The notes beneath the pieces were generated by a model. It was not told the DNA's origin, searched no databases, and saw only the letters and a list, made by a program, of their open reading frames with translations. A stretch of 64,000 nt of DNA, from positions 14,508,001 to 14,572,000 of the forward strand of contig NC_068569.1 of NCBI RefSeq assembly GCF_025698545.1, written 5' to 3'. Shown here piece by piece: positions 38,186 through 51,685 of the stretch; within the stretch, counting starts at the first letter, position 1, and each line of letters begins with the position of its first letter. The position numbers and the translations under genes are program-made. The DNA comes from Gossypium raimondii. Lineage: Eukaryota; Streptophyta; Magnoliopsida; Malvales; Malvaceae.

Positions 38186-39949
38186 AATTAAGATAATGCC
38201 ATGGATTTGCCAAAAGAAACCCTTGAAGCTATACGAACAAAGAAGAAGAAGAAGAAGAAGAAGAAACGAGGCGTTAGTAGACAGAGAGAGATGAAGATAA
38301 GAGGTTAGGTAGAAGTTAGAAAGGGGGAATCGGAAAATTAGAGGGAGGGTCGGGCAATGCAAACGGAGGAGAGAATTTGGGGAGAATCTTTGGGTTGAAG
38401 AGGGAATACAAACATTTGACGGAGAGATGACCTTCTTTGGTAAGTGCGACTCGCTAGCCCAGCGACTGGGGTGGGTCGAGAGAAATAAATCAGATCGGTG
38501 GCTCAGCTCTTCAGCACTGAAACTGATCCTCTGAGCTTGGTTGGTTGTTGGCCTTGGCAATGCAATGCGAATCCCGGGATTTAATCATACAATCGGGTCC
38601 CGCTTTGCGGGTTTTTGTATCCTTTATGCCTCTCTAGATCTGCCACATGTTCTCCACATCTGTCGTCACTATCTTTCATTCTTATGATTACTTTTTTTTT
38701 TTTAATTTTAGGACATTTTTTAAGGCTAATAATCATAGTTTTATGTTCTCACTGTCAAAACTAGATTTGCTTATACCCATTGCAAAGCCGAAACGAGAGG
38801 GCACAGATTTGAAACGGACTCCTTGATTGAAATTTATTTTTAAAAGATGCAAAACGCTAGGTCTCAAGTCTAAACTTCAATATCCCCACCTTATCCAAGC
38901 AAAAGGAGAGAGAAATTGAAAGTTGAAACGGCTGCCGAGTGCGGCGCGTACCTTTTTTCCTTCCACTTGCGTGTCAACACGTCACCCTTTAATGACATGG
39001 CAAGCCACCTGTTTACCATGAGATTTAATTGCGGATAAGCTGAAAAGGAGGGAGCTTGCGTGTCATGTAAAACGTGGCAAGACATTTGTGGTGACCGGAA
39101 CTGCCAAGTGTAAGAAAAAGAAAAAAAGCACCCTGCCACTGCTCAGGCCTCTGCCTCTGGACGAGGAAACTAAATCGAAGAAAAATCAAATTACCTTTTC
39201 ATTTGTTTGGATAAGCTTCGTGTCTCATCAAGAATATTACTTGCTCTGTGTTTGTGTGTTGCGTATAATTATAGACCAAATCTAAATTTGTGGATTGTTG
39301 GTACTTTTCACCACCCTTTGCTTTCACTTCAATAGTGACCCGCTGCGCAACACAAAAGTCCCTACATTTTACTAGTGGCCATGTAGTTGATGTTATCCCT
39401 CCGAGACTTTGCTTGCTTGCTTGCATCAGCTTCTACTTCACAATTCAATAAATCAGAACCACTAGTATATCACTCAAAAAAGGGGGTTCCCATGTAGACT
39501 TTCCTCCAAAACGTAAAGAAAATTATGCAATCTTTTGTACACATACAATATTTTACCATGCCTTGCTTATGGTTATATGTTTCTTCTTTTCCAAATCGCC
39601 ACCTGATAAAACAATTAGATATCATGCTAGTCCATTCTCCAGCGGAATCTTTGATTAGTTGTCCAAATGGGAAAAGAACATTTGGTGGTGTCGTAGTGCT
39701 GATGGTTTGATTTTGAATGACCATTTTTTAGAAAATTTTCAATTAAATAAATTCCTGTAAGTCGCACAAGTGAAGTGTAGAGAGCGAAAGCACAGTTCTA
39801 TTTTCGTCTCATGGTAATTTGTATTTTTAGTGTGAACATTAATCAAGAAGAGAGTGGCTGCAAATGTCACCAGCCCTTAAAGCACTCCATTTACTTGCTT
39901 CCTATCACCGTGTCAAACTGCCAGTATCATTGTATTAAAAAGACTGTAA
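38186..39949. promoter_or_regulatory. ESV1 leader and promoter side, intergenic
   Basis: The first 400 bases look like the ESV1 leader, with a (GAA)n run at 38240-38265 seen on the plus strand. Around 38945-39085 several ACGT-core motifs cluster (CAACACGTCACC, AAACGTGGCAAG), as in light- or ABA-responsive plant promoters. That is about 770-900 bases upstream of ESV1, so the link is uncertain. The remainder up to 39949 shows no exon. Confidence 0.45.
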
Positions 39950-40104
39950 GGATAAATTTAGATGGATGGTGTATTTACCTGCGGTTAGTGTAAAAACAAC
40001 GGTGACGGTTAGATTAAATATTGTAGCGATACTGTTGCATGAGACAAAAAATAAGTTAAACACACCGCACCACACTACACTCAGTCGCCAATTCAAACCC
40101 ACCC
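39950..40104. mobile_element. Tourist-like MITE, copy 1
   Basis: 155-bp non-coding element flanked by TAA on both sides (39947-39949, 40105-40107). The right terminus ..TTCAAACCCACCC and left terminus GGATAAATTTAGATGG are diverged inverted repeats. The core GTGTATTTACCTGCGGTTAG.. to ..ACACACCGCACC matches copies 2 and 3. A 3-bp TWA duplication indicates the PIF/Harbinger group. Confidence 0.75.
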
Positions 40105-40184
40105 TAAGTTACCTAAATATTTTGGACATCCTCACAATGACGCTGTTAATGATCCGGTACTTTCTAGACAATAAATAACCTTTG

Positions 40185-43100
40185 TTTTCTTGAAAGGAGA
40201 GCCTTAATTGATTCAACGACCAGCTGAATTAAATGAAAAGTATCAATCAAACTGATCTTACAACCGCCTGTAAGCCTCGTTACGTTTCTAGTTCTCAGAC
40301 TTGTACGGTTAAGAGTTCTTACCTTGCCATCATAGGACAATGAAGCAAATTTACAAATCTCATCAGAACAAGCAAGGCCTGGGAAGGGCGAAGTCAAAAA
40401 TTGCAAGGCCTGGGGAAGGGTGAAGCAAAAAATTTATTGTGTAATCCGAAATTAAATTGTATATTTTTATGAGAGCTAAAATATAATTTTATAATTTTAA
40501 TAGCTTATATCTTTATAATTTTTAAAAGATAAAATCAAAATTTTATCATTTTAAAGAGGCTAAAGTGTAATTTTACCTTTTACTAAATTAAAATCTTGTA
40601 AAAATTAAAGGGCCACTGTAGGGTGAATTAGGTAATGGGTCTGCCCAGTGAGTGGGTGATTCAGCTGTGCTGTTAAAATAAACGTTAAGGAAATGGTATC
40701 AGAGTAGGCCAAAAATAAACGAGGAAGTAAGTGGAGGATTTTACATGTAGGATATAAAACTACCTTCCAGAGGTTGATTCATCACCAGAATATATAGGAG
40801 CCAGTCACAAGTTAACAGATGAGTTTGTGTCGGCACCCTGTAGAAGGAAAATTCTTGTTGATAGAACTCCAGAATACAAATGAAAGAAGAATTTGCAGTT
40901 TCTTTTATGGTGACCATCGTGCAGAGAGATGATGGCATTTACATGAGCAAGACATTGTCAGGCATAGTTCAGACGAATATTTGTAACCAGATTAGACAGC
41001 ATTGTCAACGGCACAAGGGGTACTCTAGGCACTAGAACCCTTATATTGCTTCAGGCACATGCAAAAAAAGCGCTAGCATGAGTGAAGTGCAAAATGGATA
41101 TGTGTGAGGTTTTATATGCGTGTGTCAGTGAGTGTATAAAGCTTAAGACATAATAAACTCTTAAGTGTTGTCTAGTTTATCCGGAAAACATGCATTTTTT
41201 TATTAGTTAATGTGCATGATTTCCTTATGGTCAATGTCTAGAGTTGAATACTCAAATATTTAGAAGTATAGAGTTCTTTCTTACTAGTAAAGGTGAAAAT
41301 AAAAGAAATTAAAAGAACTTTAATCAAGCAGCCTTTTATACCTATTGCTTTACAAAAAAGTGTGCCTAGGTGCACCAAGAGTGCGCCTGATCAAATGAGT
41401 TTGAAGCACTTTTGTTGCCTAGTGCTAAGGGACAAGCACATCTAGGCACACGCCTTGACAACACTAGACAAGCCAAGACCCTCATAGTTGTACCAAAAAA
41501 AGAAACTATTGAAGATAAAGGCTAGGGTCCAAATAGTTTCAAAGAAAAAGAGAAAGTACAAGATAGCAAATCATACTCGGGATTAAACGCAACAGCCCAT
41601 GTCCTGCCCACATTATTAAACAAGTACCAATCATTAAATTAAAAGCACCTGAATATAAAATAGTCCCATTTCCTTTTAAGACAAATAGATCAAGGCATAA
41701 ACTCAAATTTGGGAATTCAATATAACACAATTAAGTGGAAAAGTGTAAAGTTTATAAACATAAAATGACTTCAAGCAAAAAGAACTACAAGATGGGGAAT
41801 TCAATTACCAGTGCATATGCCCAGGATGCTCTTTGACAGGAATTCTGGCCTTCTGTGATTCCATTAGTGTATCACAGATCGCCTTCTGCAGTGACATGTG
41901 ACAGAAGTGACAATAATAACCCAGAGTTAATAACAAGCAAAAATTCCATCTCATTTAAATTGGTTCATTCACTAACTGCTATCACCATTTGTTAATTGAT
42001 ATATATTGCTTTCACTGATTTCAGAAACTAATTGTCATAAGTGATGGCTCTTATTATTGAGAAAATACAAAGGATTGACTTCATTCTTTGAAATTCCCAA
42101 ACACCCGTGAAAATTGATAAATTTTTGTTTTAGAAAATGCGATGAACATCTGAATACTCGGTAACCTTATTAATATTGGCAAATAATAGGGATAGTGATT
42201 CAAAGCCCTTTATGTGCAAATAATTAAGCTAGAGGTTTGCAAGTGTACATGTGTGCATGGAAGATTTTCGACAGGGAGTTTCCTGCTTGGCCGCAGCTTT
42301 TTACCATATAGAAATAGAACGATAAGTACATTTTAAATAAGTCAGTATAAATATACTACCAATTTCTCATCCTTACCATGTCAGTGATACTGTTGTAACT
42401 TATATAACCATTGGATGCGTAAAATATCTAGCCATAAAAGATGAAAGATCTTAGGTTCACATAGTTATAGAAATAAAACAGGAAAAAAGTAACATAACAT
42501 TTCATCCATACATTAAAATTCAATGTTCCTACGAGCATCACAACAATTCAAGTAGAAAAGCAAATACGGCAACGGCCACTAGAGAATTTTAAGGTGATGT
42601 TAAAGTAGAATAATATGCAACGTATATACTTACAAGTATATGTTTTATCTTCACATCATAGTTAGCATTGCATATAATGGCACACTCGTATGCATTTGCC
42701 TTCTTGAGATTATACATAACTGTTGTCACCCACAGCGAAACAACAAGCGAAATTGAAAAACTCTATCAAGGTTAAAAATTTTAAGAATAACAATCTGCAT
42801 AAAAAACTCAAGGAATGGAGGTAGAAGTTACAAGATCCTTCTCCCTTGCCCTCCTTTTTCCAATGAGGGAAGGCAGGTGAGGAAATAGAAACCCCTTGAA
42901 CCGGATAAGGAGTACAAATCAGGAGGGAAACGGAGTACTAAATTACATGACCACCAGCTATAAGATCAGACAGTTATTAACTAATAGAAAAACTAAGATA
43001 TGCTAAGGCAACATACATCATTATACGTAGATTCCAAAACTTGACTGACGATTCACAAGTTGCCACAACAGCGTTTATGTAATGTGAATCCGGTGTAATA

Positions 43101-43930
43101 CCAAATAAGTAATGAAGCATACCAGCTGAATAGATTGCACCCAGATTTCCGCAATAAGATCCAAATAAGCATCAGAAAGGGAATTAAAATTTATACCCCG
43201 TTGAGTATAAAGAAACTTTTGGTTTATAGTAATTGCCACTGAGATGTAGTGAATGTTCCACTGCAATACCATGGAAAATGGAGTCTAAACTAAATGCAAA
43301 GTTACCAATTTCCAAAAAAAGACATGGTGAAGCTATATTGAATATATCGAGAGTGAATAAAAAGGACAAAATGAGTAACTAATGGTACCCATTTCAAATT
43401 TCTCTTTTGCGCCTTTGAGGAAGGTATTCTAGTGATGATGCATTGCCACCGTCAATGTAAAACCAAGAAGTTGGCCACATACTACTAAACAGACCACTGA
43501 CGGAAAGACAAAGATAATGCATTCAGCTAGTAACATGGGCAGCTTTGTTTTTGAACAATATAAACTCCATCAGAAAATATTTTCATCATCAATGCTAATC
43601 AATTTATCATGTCTTCCAGATGGCCACCGGAGAACACTGTTTTTATAGACATATACACAGTTAGCCAAAGTAGATTTTACGAAAAAAGCCCTATACTATA
43701 TGCCAAGAACAAGCTTTTTGGATTAACACAGAAACTCGCCAATTAATCTTACCAACATGAGCATCAAGGGAAGAAACTCGTTCAATCTGGGACGAATTTA
43801 ACTGCCCATTAGCTCAGGGATGTGCAATATTGCAGACTCACCTTCAAAACAACAAAGAAAAGTATTAAACAGCCACCGATCATCTTTTAGCCACCAGACT
43901 TCATATAGGTCAATGTCATTGCTAAAGGCC
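40185..43930 (-). pseudogene. EIPR1: Decayed EIPR1/TSSC1-like WD40 gene
   Basis: EIPR1 (TSSC1) is a WD40 protein that works with the EARP/GARP tethering complexes in endosome-to-Golgi traffic. On the minus strand, separated blocks match the plant protein in order. IPEL..QLNSSQIERVSSLDAHVG is at 43755-43835; WPSGRHDKLISIDDENIF at about 43570-43625. NLKKANAYECA..NYDVKIKHIL is at about 42634-42725; KARIPVKEHPGHMHW at about 41813-41890. WTWAVAFNPEYDLLSC is at about 41557-41605; GADTNSSVNL then LAPIYSGDES at about 40765-40835. FASLSYDGK is at about 40330-40360 and VVESIKALLSRK at about 40185-40225. Introns with GT..AG remain, so it is not a retrocopy. Lesions include a frameshift around IPELMG/QLN, TGA in place of the Trp of VNLW, a frameshift before the RWPSGRHD block, and missing LWSLD and GGAWDPHD segments. 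The starting ATG and first exons were not found. Confidence 0.8.
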
Positions 43931-46900
43931 ATTAGCGAAACAACTAATGCAAACTAATACAGGCATAAAAACACTTGAACTTCGGTGCACTTGCGCCGCC
44001 AAGGAAGCAGGGGATTCAATTGAGCTAGCGCTTCTTAGCTAACACAGTACAACGTTCAACACCCGCGATTTTTCCGGATGCTGTTGCTAAAACGTTTTGA
44101 ATTTACATTTGGATTTGGATAGGCTACGCCGCACGCTGCAAATGATATGCTATGTTTATTTGACAGTCCAATGTGAGCCGAATAGACTTCGGAAAAGCCC
44201 CCAACTTAATCAAACACTTAGGCCCATAAAGGCCTAGAAGGTTGTCTGATGTCTATTCTAGTCAGTCTCTCACCACATTACTATTTTACCATATAAATGG
44301 TTTGTAAGATATTTCTAAAATTGGATCATTATTTGACACCTGTAATGAGAGGTGAAGTCAGAATTATCTTTGGAGGCTCAATTTTTTTATTTATATTTTT
44401 ATAACTTTTAAATAATTAAATTAAAATTTATCTATTTTACTATTTATTAATATATAATTTTATAAAATTTAAAGAGATCAAAGTGATATTTTTCTATTTT
44501 AGAGGCACTGTTCATCGTCTCTGTCTGTAAAGTTTTTTAAATATTAATTAAGATGCATGATAACTTTTTAATATTTGTTGCATACATTTAACATTTCATA
44601 TTGAATTTTATGATTGTTCTTTTCAATAATATTATCTCTAAAATTCGAACTTGTATTTTCTTTTAATATTGTAATATATCTTACCACTACCTCAACACTT
44701 ATTGGTATCAAATAATTATATTTTTAAAATCATATGACTTCCTTTCTATTTACAATTTTTGAAGGAATGATGCTGAAACAATGTATGTTATACTTTATTA
44801 TATTACAAGTTAAAATATGTTATAGGTTTCGTGTTCTTTATAAAGTCAAAATTTAATCGTTATAGTTTTGTTTTCAAGAATTTAATTTTATAGTTTTATG
44901 TTTAATGATTTAATCCTTTTATTTTCAAATTTCAAAATTCAAGTTTAATTGTTAACATTGTTTCTTTTTGTTAAATTTGTTGGTGAGACATTTTGAAATA
45001 AAAATACTCACTTGGTAGCAACATAACTAAACAATGATGTTGCAATGAACTTGAATTTAACAAAATAATCTTAATAGTTGGACCTGAATTTTAAAATTTT
45101 TAAAAATAAAGGAATTAAATTCCTAAAAATAAAACTATAGGGACTAAATTCCTAATTTATGAAAAGGATAGGGACTTATATCAGATTTTAACCTATATTA
45201 TTTTGTACTGTACTCTGACTACCGACCACCGTTATGGATTGCACGACCTCACTAGCTTTTCTTTCTGTTTTTTCTAAACAACTAGGTTTTCTTTAAGGAT
45301 AAATTCAACCACAAGTCATCTAACTATAGTTCATTTTCTTTGCTAGCCACTCAACTATCAATTTTTAGTTTTTGGTCACCTAACTTTCGATTTTGTTTTG
45401 TTTTTTTGTGTACTTTTTCGTTATCTGTGTAACGGAAAATGACGTGGCTGTTAAGTAAAAACAAAAAAAAAACAAAAAATTATGAAATAGGGTTTGTGGG
45501 GAGAAAGTTTTGTCTAAACTTGGATGTTTTGTATTTTTATAATTTTTTTAAAATTATTGGGGTTTCTCTGGGGGGCTGGAACTTCTTCCAGTTCTTTTAC
45601 TTCAACGAATAAGAAATCAAAACCTAGCCAACCTCTGCGCAGCCCGCTTTACTGTTTATAGTTACAGATCGTTTCTTATCCTTTTGGATAAACTACTAAA
45701 ACAGTCATTTTTGTTTACCTTGCATTACATTTTAGTCACTTATATTTAAAATATTACGTTTTAGTCACTTACGTTATCACGCTGTAACATTTTAGTCACT
45801 AAGCCATTAATTGCCGTCAACAGTATAACAGTAAGCTGACGTAACACTTTAAATAATTATTTCAAACAAAAATTCTAGGTTAATTTATACAATCAGTTTT
45901 CATATTTTTTCGTTTTAAACAAATTAAATTTTTTTTTATTCTCTTGTGCTTCTCTCTCTATTTTCCTCCCTTTTCAATTTCTTTTAACGTAATATTTTTT
46001 ATACTTTCCATTTGTTAAGAGCTCTATATTTTTATTTGTTTTGAGCAATTTAATAATGTTTCTCCATTTGAATTTTTGTTGTTTAAAATAATTTCTGAAT
46101 CTGAATTCCTTTAAATAATTAATCCTCGATGCTGAACAGCCCATGGATGAGGTTGTTAACTTATTTATTATTAATAAAAATCCATTAAATGTTAAAAAAA
46201 GATTGCAACAGCTACGCCATTGTGCATAATTGGAGGGCAATTATATTCATAACCTTTAAAACTATTCTAAACCCATTTGCAATTCTTTTAAGAGCTTTGG
46301 TCAGTTGAATTGTCTCTATATGCATACAATATTTTCAAACTAAGAGAACTGCAATTTTGTTTATTCCAAAAAACCTCATTCAAAGGATAAACAGTAGGCT
46401 GGATTTTAAAATATACATGGTTGATGTTTAATACACTAATATTAGGTTAAATTCTACTATTACTCTATGTACTTTTTTAAATGTTATGGATTTAGTTCCT
46501 ATATTTTAATTTTAGAATCCAATACTCACCAAATAATAATTGTTAATTTCATTAAGTTTTACTATTTTCAAAATCTAATGGGGCAGACATAATATCATAT
46601 GCATGATGCCATGTCGAACTGAATTAATGAAAATTTAAGATTCAAAAAGTATTGAGAATTAAAATGATCCAACTGGAAAATATGGATTAAATCTACGACT
46701 GTACACATAATATAAGACTAACAATTGAATTTAACCTAGTGGAATTAAGTATTGTCGTTTGGGTTAGGACTATAATTTTAAAATTGGAAAAGTATAGAGA
46801 TTAAAATTGATTAAATTAAAATATAGGGACTATATCAATAACTTTCGTAAAGTACAGTGACTAATAGCAGAATTTAACCTTCTTTTAAGCTAAAAGAAAA

Positions 46901-47701
46901 GAAAAACAAAAATAGGCATCGCAGCACGTGGAGTTTGGAGAGAGGGAGAGCGAGAGAAATGCAAATTGCACATGAATTCCAGGAATTTACTTTGTTGTCT
47001 TTGTATATATAAAAATCAATTTAATACAAATATGGTGGGAAATATAGTATATGCTATGCATGGTACAACATTTGTATCATGATTCGTTGAGTGAATCGCG
47101 TGAAATAGTGGAAATTTGAATATCACGTTCTGGTGGAAATTGTGTGAGGTGGTTGGAACTTGGAAGTAATGTAAGATGATTTAAGTTTGAATTTTGAAAA
47201 TAATATTATTAAGAAAATAATCACAAATTTTAAATGTAAATTTTAAAATAAACATCAAAAATATTAAAAATTTATAGTTAATAACAAAATAAATTTATAA
47301 AATTTGAATTAGCGTAAATATTTTAATTCTACATTTGAAATTAATGCTTGTTCCAGATGAAATATGATTACGACGGACATAGATTCCTTTTACAATTTTC
47401 TAATTAAATTTTAAACTTTTTAGATTTTTATATAAATACATTAATAAAATTTTATATGGTAAGTGACACAATTTGAAAATGATATGCCATCCTCTCTTAA
47501 CAACATTACATTAAAAAAAACCCAAAATTTAAATTTAAAAATCAAATTCAACTTCAAGTAAAGTTGAAAAATTATGAAATTTAGAAACTAGAAATATTAT
47601 TTTATTCTTAATAAAAGATGAATTATTTAAAACTTTGTTGAGGTTAAATTGTGATTTTAAATTTGGACAAAGCACGTAGCATGCAGAGAATGGGGCGAGA
47701 T
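43931..47701. other. Intergenic, no gene supported
   Basis: 43931-44150 is less AT-rich and may be the decayed 5' end of the EIPR1 copy. From 44180 on the DNA is AT-rich with stretches of common plant non-coding repeat, such as TTTTAGTCACTTA motifs at 45720-45800 and GGACTAAATTCC-like runs at 45100-45180. No exon, RNA gene or element end is supported. Confidence 0.5.
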
Positions 47702-47704
47702 TTA

Positions 47705-47849
47705 GGGTGAGTTTGGATGGGCGGTGTGTTTACCTGCGGGTAGTGTAAAAATATCGGTGGCGGTGAGATTAGATACTGTAGCGATACTGTAGCGTGAGAC
47801 AAAAAGTAAGCTAAACGCACCGCACCCAATCACCCATCCAAACCCACCC
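47705..47849. mobile_element. Tourist-like MITE, copy 2 (best preserved)
   Basis: 145-bp element with terminal inverted repeats GGGTGAGTTTGGATGGG and CCCATCCAAACCCACCC, flanked by TTA on both sides (47702-47704 and 47850-47852). The interior is GC-richer than its surroundings and contains ACTGTAGCGATACTGTAGCG. No coding capacity. PIF/Harbinger-derived MITE by TIR style and TWA duplication. Confidence 0.88.
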
Positions 47850-47852
47850 TTA

Positions 47853-49803
47853 TACAGCAAAGGATTTCTTTCTTCTTCTTCTTCTTTTCCGGTTAATGAT
47901 AAAGTTGACCATTAATATTTACAATTTTTTTGTCAAAATGGTTCTAATTGTATTTTTTAGCCATCAACTTTTAATTTTTTTAATTGTATTTTTTAACAGA
48001 TTTAATGAATAAACTTAATGTTTCAATCTTTCATACATTTGTTTATTGAGAAGTTTTTCTATAGAGTTGATTTTTTAGATAATTATTTTTATTTTCTTTA
48101 GATTATTAAGAGTTGTTTTTAATTTAATATATTATTTATTTTATTATTTTCTACATGCAATTATCTTATTGGGTTATTTAAGTAATAGATTACATTTCAT
48201 TAAAAATATTCTACATCATCTCCATTAACTTATTTAACCCACTTTCATTAAATCTGTAAAAAAGTAGTTGAAAAAATAACAATGGTTGATGGTAAAAAGA
48301 CTCAAAAATATAATTAGGGTCATTTTGACAAAATATAAAAACGTTAGTGGCCAAACTTGTCATTAAGCCAACTTTTTTAAAAGCATAATTAATGGGGGTG
48401 ATCACATCTACTTCTTAAAGTCAAGTAAAATTTGAATTTAAAAGTGAATTATCGGTAAGGTGACGTGCTTATGTATTGAATAAATAACTACTAAAAGAAA
48501 TTGAAATATTAAGACATATATTTATATCTTTGAAAGTCAACTTAAAAGAAAAGAAGAAATATTTTCCAAGATTTGATAAAGATTCATGTGCCCTTGTATA
48601 CTTTAAAAAAGATGTTATCACTTTCTTAAGGAAAAAAAACCTATCTTAAAAAATGCACTAATTTCTTTAAGGTTTATTTATGGTAAATAAAAATATAAAT
48701 TTAATCTTTATTAATTATTAATTTATTTTTTGTTATCTTTTGTATTTGTATTTAGGTTTAATATATCATTTAATACTCAAATTTGACACTTTTTAATTTG
48801 GTATATGTATTCGAAAAGAGTTATATATTTTAGTATTCAAATATAATAATGTTGATTTTTTAGTGTTTAATTTGAATTTTAGAATTGATTTGATGAAATT
48901 TAATTTATAATAATATTAAGTTTGATTTTTTATGATTTTATTAATAGAATAAATTTAGTATTATTTGTAAATTTGTTAGTTTTGTATTTAACTTATCAAG
49001 TACAGCCCAACAGATACAATTTAACTCTCATTAACCCTAAAACTTAAATTAAACACTAAAAATCAACAATGTTACTTTCAGTACCAAAATGTATAATTTT
49101 GTCAAATACAAATACCACATTAGAAAAAAATGTGAAACTCATGCACCAAATTATGTATTAATCATTATATTAAATAGCTTTAGATTAAAATATTGAAATA
49201 TATAATTAATTTTAAAATATTTTAATTATTATTAAATTAAATTATAAATATAAATTTAATGAATTCATCTGAATGTTAATATATATCTAAACTAAATATA
49301 AAATTAAAATTATTAGTGATATATATTAAAAAAATTGAGAAAAAGCATAATTCTTTATTTTTTCCTTGTTTTCGTCAGCCATTAATTGCTTTGAGTAGAA
49401 AGAAAAAAAATTGCTTTAAGCCCGAAATTGGGTAAAGCTAACAGCAAAAAGTGGGACGTTAAGTATGCAACAATTTATGAGTAAAGTAACGAAAGCCTCG
49501 GCCACAGTATCTACGAAACGACGGATCAAAATCCAAACGACATTCTCTCGTGCTATTTGCCTTCACGTTAAAGCATGCAGTGAATTGAAATTCTGAAATT
49601 ACCCTTCAACTTTGTATAACTGCCGCCAACTAACCATCATCAACTCTCGCCAAACAAGTTTTGTCTATCATCTTCCTAATCCTAATTTGTACCCGTCATA
49701 CCTCTTAAACCTTTCATTTCATCACCATCTTTTTGCAGTTTCTCTTTATGGGTAAAAGTGAAACTATAAAAAGCTGCTAACAGGGAAGTGAATTAAAGGA
49801 GAG
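47853..49803. other. AT-rich intergenic, promoter side of the DUF7796-type gene
   Basis: No exons. A CTT microsatellite lies at 47872-47887. The last 300 bases are less AT-rich and should hold the promoter and leader of the next gene, with a CTATAAAAAG box at 49764-49773, although that is only 31 bases from the start codon. Confidence 0.45.
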
Positions 49804-51497
49804 ATGATAAAGAAGCCACAAAAGGTCAACATGTTTATTAAAAAATGGTCTGAGCTTGATTGGCGTCTTCTCTTCTTAGTCGTCGTTCCCCTTTCGTTTC
49901 TGTTTTTTGTTTCTTCCTTAACTTCTACGCATCTCAATTCTGTCGTCTCGCTCCGCTCCTTTATCTTCAGCAACTTGTCGGATTTTATAAGTTTACATCC
50001 CCACTCGGCCAACGCTGTTCGGTCGTTGGACAGGTCGAGGATTGCGGTTTGCTTGGTTGGTGGAGCCAGGAGGTTCGAGCTGACGGGACCTTCCATCGTG
50101 GAGAAGGTTCTTAAACGGTACCCCAATTCAGACCTTTTTTTGCATTGTCCCATGGACAAAAATGCCTTCAAACTATCGCTTCTAAGAACTGCCCCCAGGC
50201 TCGCCTCTGTTCGAATTTTCGAGCAGAAACTAGTGCCGGAGACGGGGGAGCAAGTCCGTGTCCTCACGGCGGCCAACTCCCCTAATGGCATCCAGGTAGA
50301 AACTGTTCACTTTTTTAACATGCTTGGTTAAGCTTAATTTGTATTTTTTTTAATTATTGAGTTGGTAGATATTTTGGAGCTGGAGTTGGTAGCCCACTCC
50401 TTTGGGAGGTGTTTACTTGTTCTCCAATTTTCTTCAAATTTACACATTTTGCGTTGCTTGATACATCCATTCGTTCCTTAGCATCTGACCAAACCTTATT
50501 AGTAAAGTCATATAAATTCATGTTTGGTATCCATATGTTATTGTCGAAGGAAACTGCCAGTGCCAGTAAATTAGTATTGAATGATCCTGCTGACAGACTC
50601 TTTTCAACTCCCGAAAGCAAAAAGAAGGGGGGAAAAGGAGTTTTTGTAGATCCATTTTTTACGTTTATGGTTCCAAGAATTTATTGTAATCTTAAAATTC
50701 ACGTTTCTGGTATATAGGGTCTTCTGCAGTATTTCAATTTGGTGGAGGGATGCATCACGATGATCGAGTCACACCAAAAGCAACACGGCTTCACCTATGA
50801 CTGGATCGTTCGGACCAGAGTAGACGGTTACTGGAGTGCGCCGTTACATCCCCGACATTTCGTGGCGGGTCGATATACCGTCCCATCTGGGTCAGTTTAC
50901 GGTGGCCTTAATGACCGCCTCGGCATCGGCGATTTCTTCACTTCCAAGATTGCTCTCTCCCGCCTTGCTCTCATCCCCGAAATCGACAAGGCAGGGTACA
51001 GGCAACTCAACTCGGAATCTGCGTTCAAAGCCCAACTCACCACCCTAAACATATCCTATGCGGAGAATAGATTACCGTTCTGCGTGGTGACGGATCGGAC
51101 GTACGAGTTCCCGCCTGCCCGTTTAGGTGTGCCGGTGGCGGCGATGTCGAGCCTGGGTCCACTGAGTGGGGCCAAATGCAGGCCGTGCAGCCCTGTATGT
51201 AAAGACGGTTGTGTGGCGAACGTGATGTCGTCGCTTGACAAGGGATGGAGCTGGACCGACTGGGGTAACGGGACTCTTGAGCTATGCAACGCTCAAGGCG
51301 AGTGGGAGAAGGGATGGGAGAAGATTTTCGATAGGGTTGCGGGTCAAAAACTCGCTCAAGAGAGGAAGCGAGTTAAAAGTTTGAAGCTGGAGGAATGTAT
51401 TGGTGATTTTAGAGAAATGAAGAAAAAGGCCTTCAAGTGGGAGGCACCTACGCCGGAGGAAATCTGTGGACTGGGGTTGGGCGTCTCACAAAATTGA
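49804..51497 (+). CDS. Plant type II membrane protein, DUF7796-like, function unknown
   Basis: Two exons, 49804-50295 and 50718-51497, joined in frame; 423 residues. A short basic cytosolic N-terminus ([15 protein letters not shown]) is followed by one hydrophobic segment at about 21-40 ([16 protein letters not shown]), then a large lumenal part. This is the topology of Golgi glycosyltransferases. Conserved-looking blocks are [19 protein letters not shown] (about 80-98), [13 protein letters not shown] (about 191-203), [19 protein letters not shown] with Cys318, 321, 325 and 329, and [16 protein letters not shown] recognise it as a plant-specific family that I believe is catalogued as DUF7796; the number is from memory. 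RTRVDGYW and the topology hint at a glycosyltransferase-like fold, but no activity is assigned. The start is the first ATG and gives the expected anchor. The coding DNA is clearly GC-richer than the flanks. Confidence 0.88.
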
Positions 51498-51685
51498 TTC
51501 TTATTCTTTAGAATCAAAGCTTATTTAGTGTAGCCAGCAAGTACGTTCTTTCGGAATTGTAAATTTTTCTTTAATTAATTTTCCAATTTAGAAATTTCAT
51601 TAATATGAAAACAATATAAAGATAAGAAAATAAGTCAGATCATATCCAAAGTGGTTAAGGTTTTTGATTGACGCTTTAACCATGT
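51498..51685. other. 3' flank of the DUF7796-like gene
   Basis: Probable 3' untranslated region; AT-rich, nothing further seen. Confidence 0.4.

Noticed and set aside
43390-43475. Possible exon MWPTSWFYIDGG.. on the minus strand
   Set aside because: It falls inside the EIPR1 pseudogene where the GGAWDPHD block should be, but I could not align it to that protein and it has no good donor.
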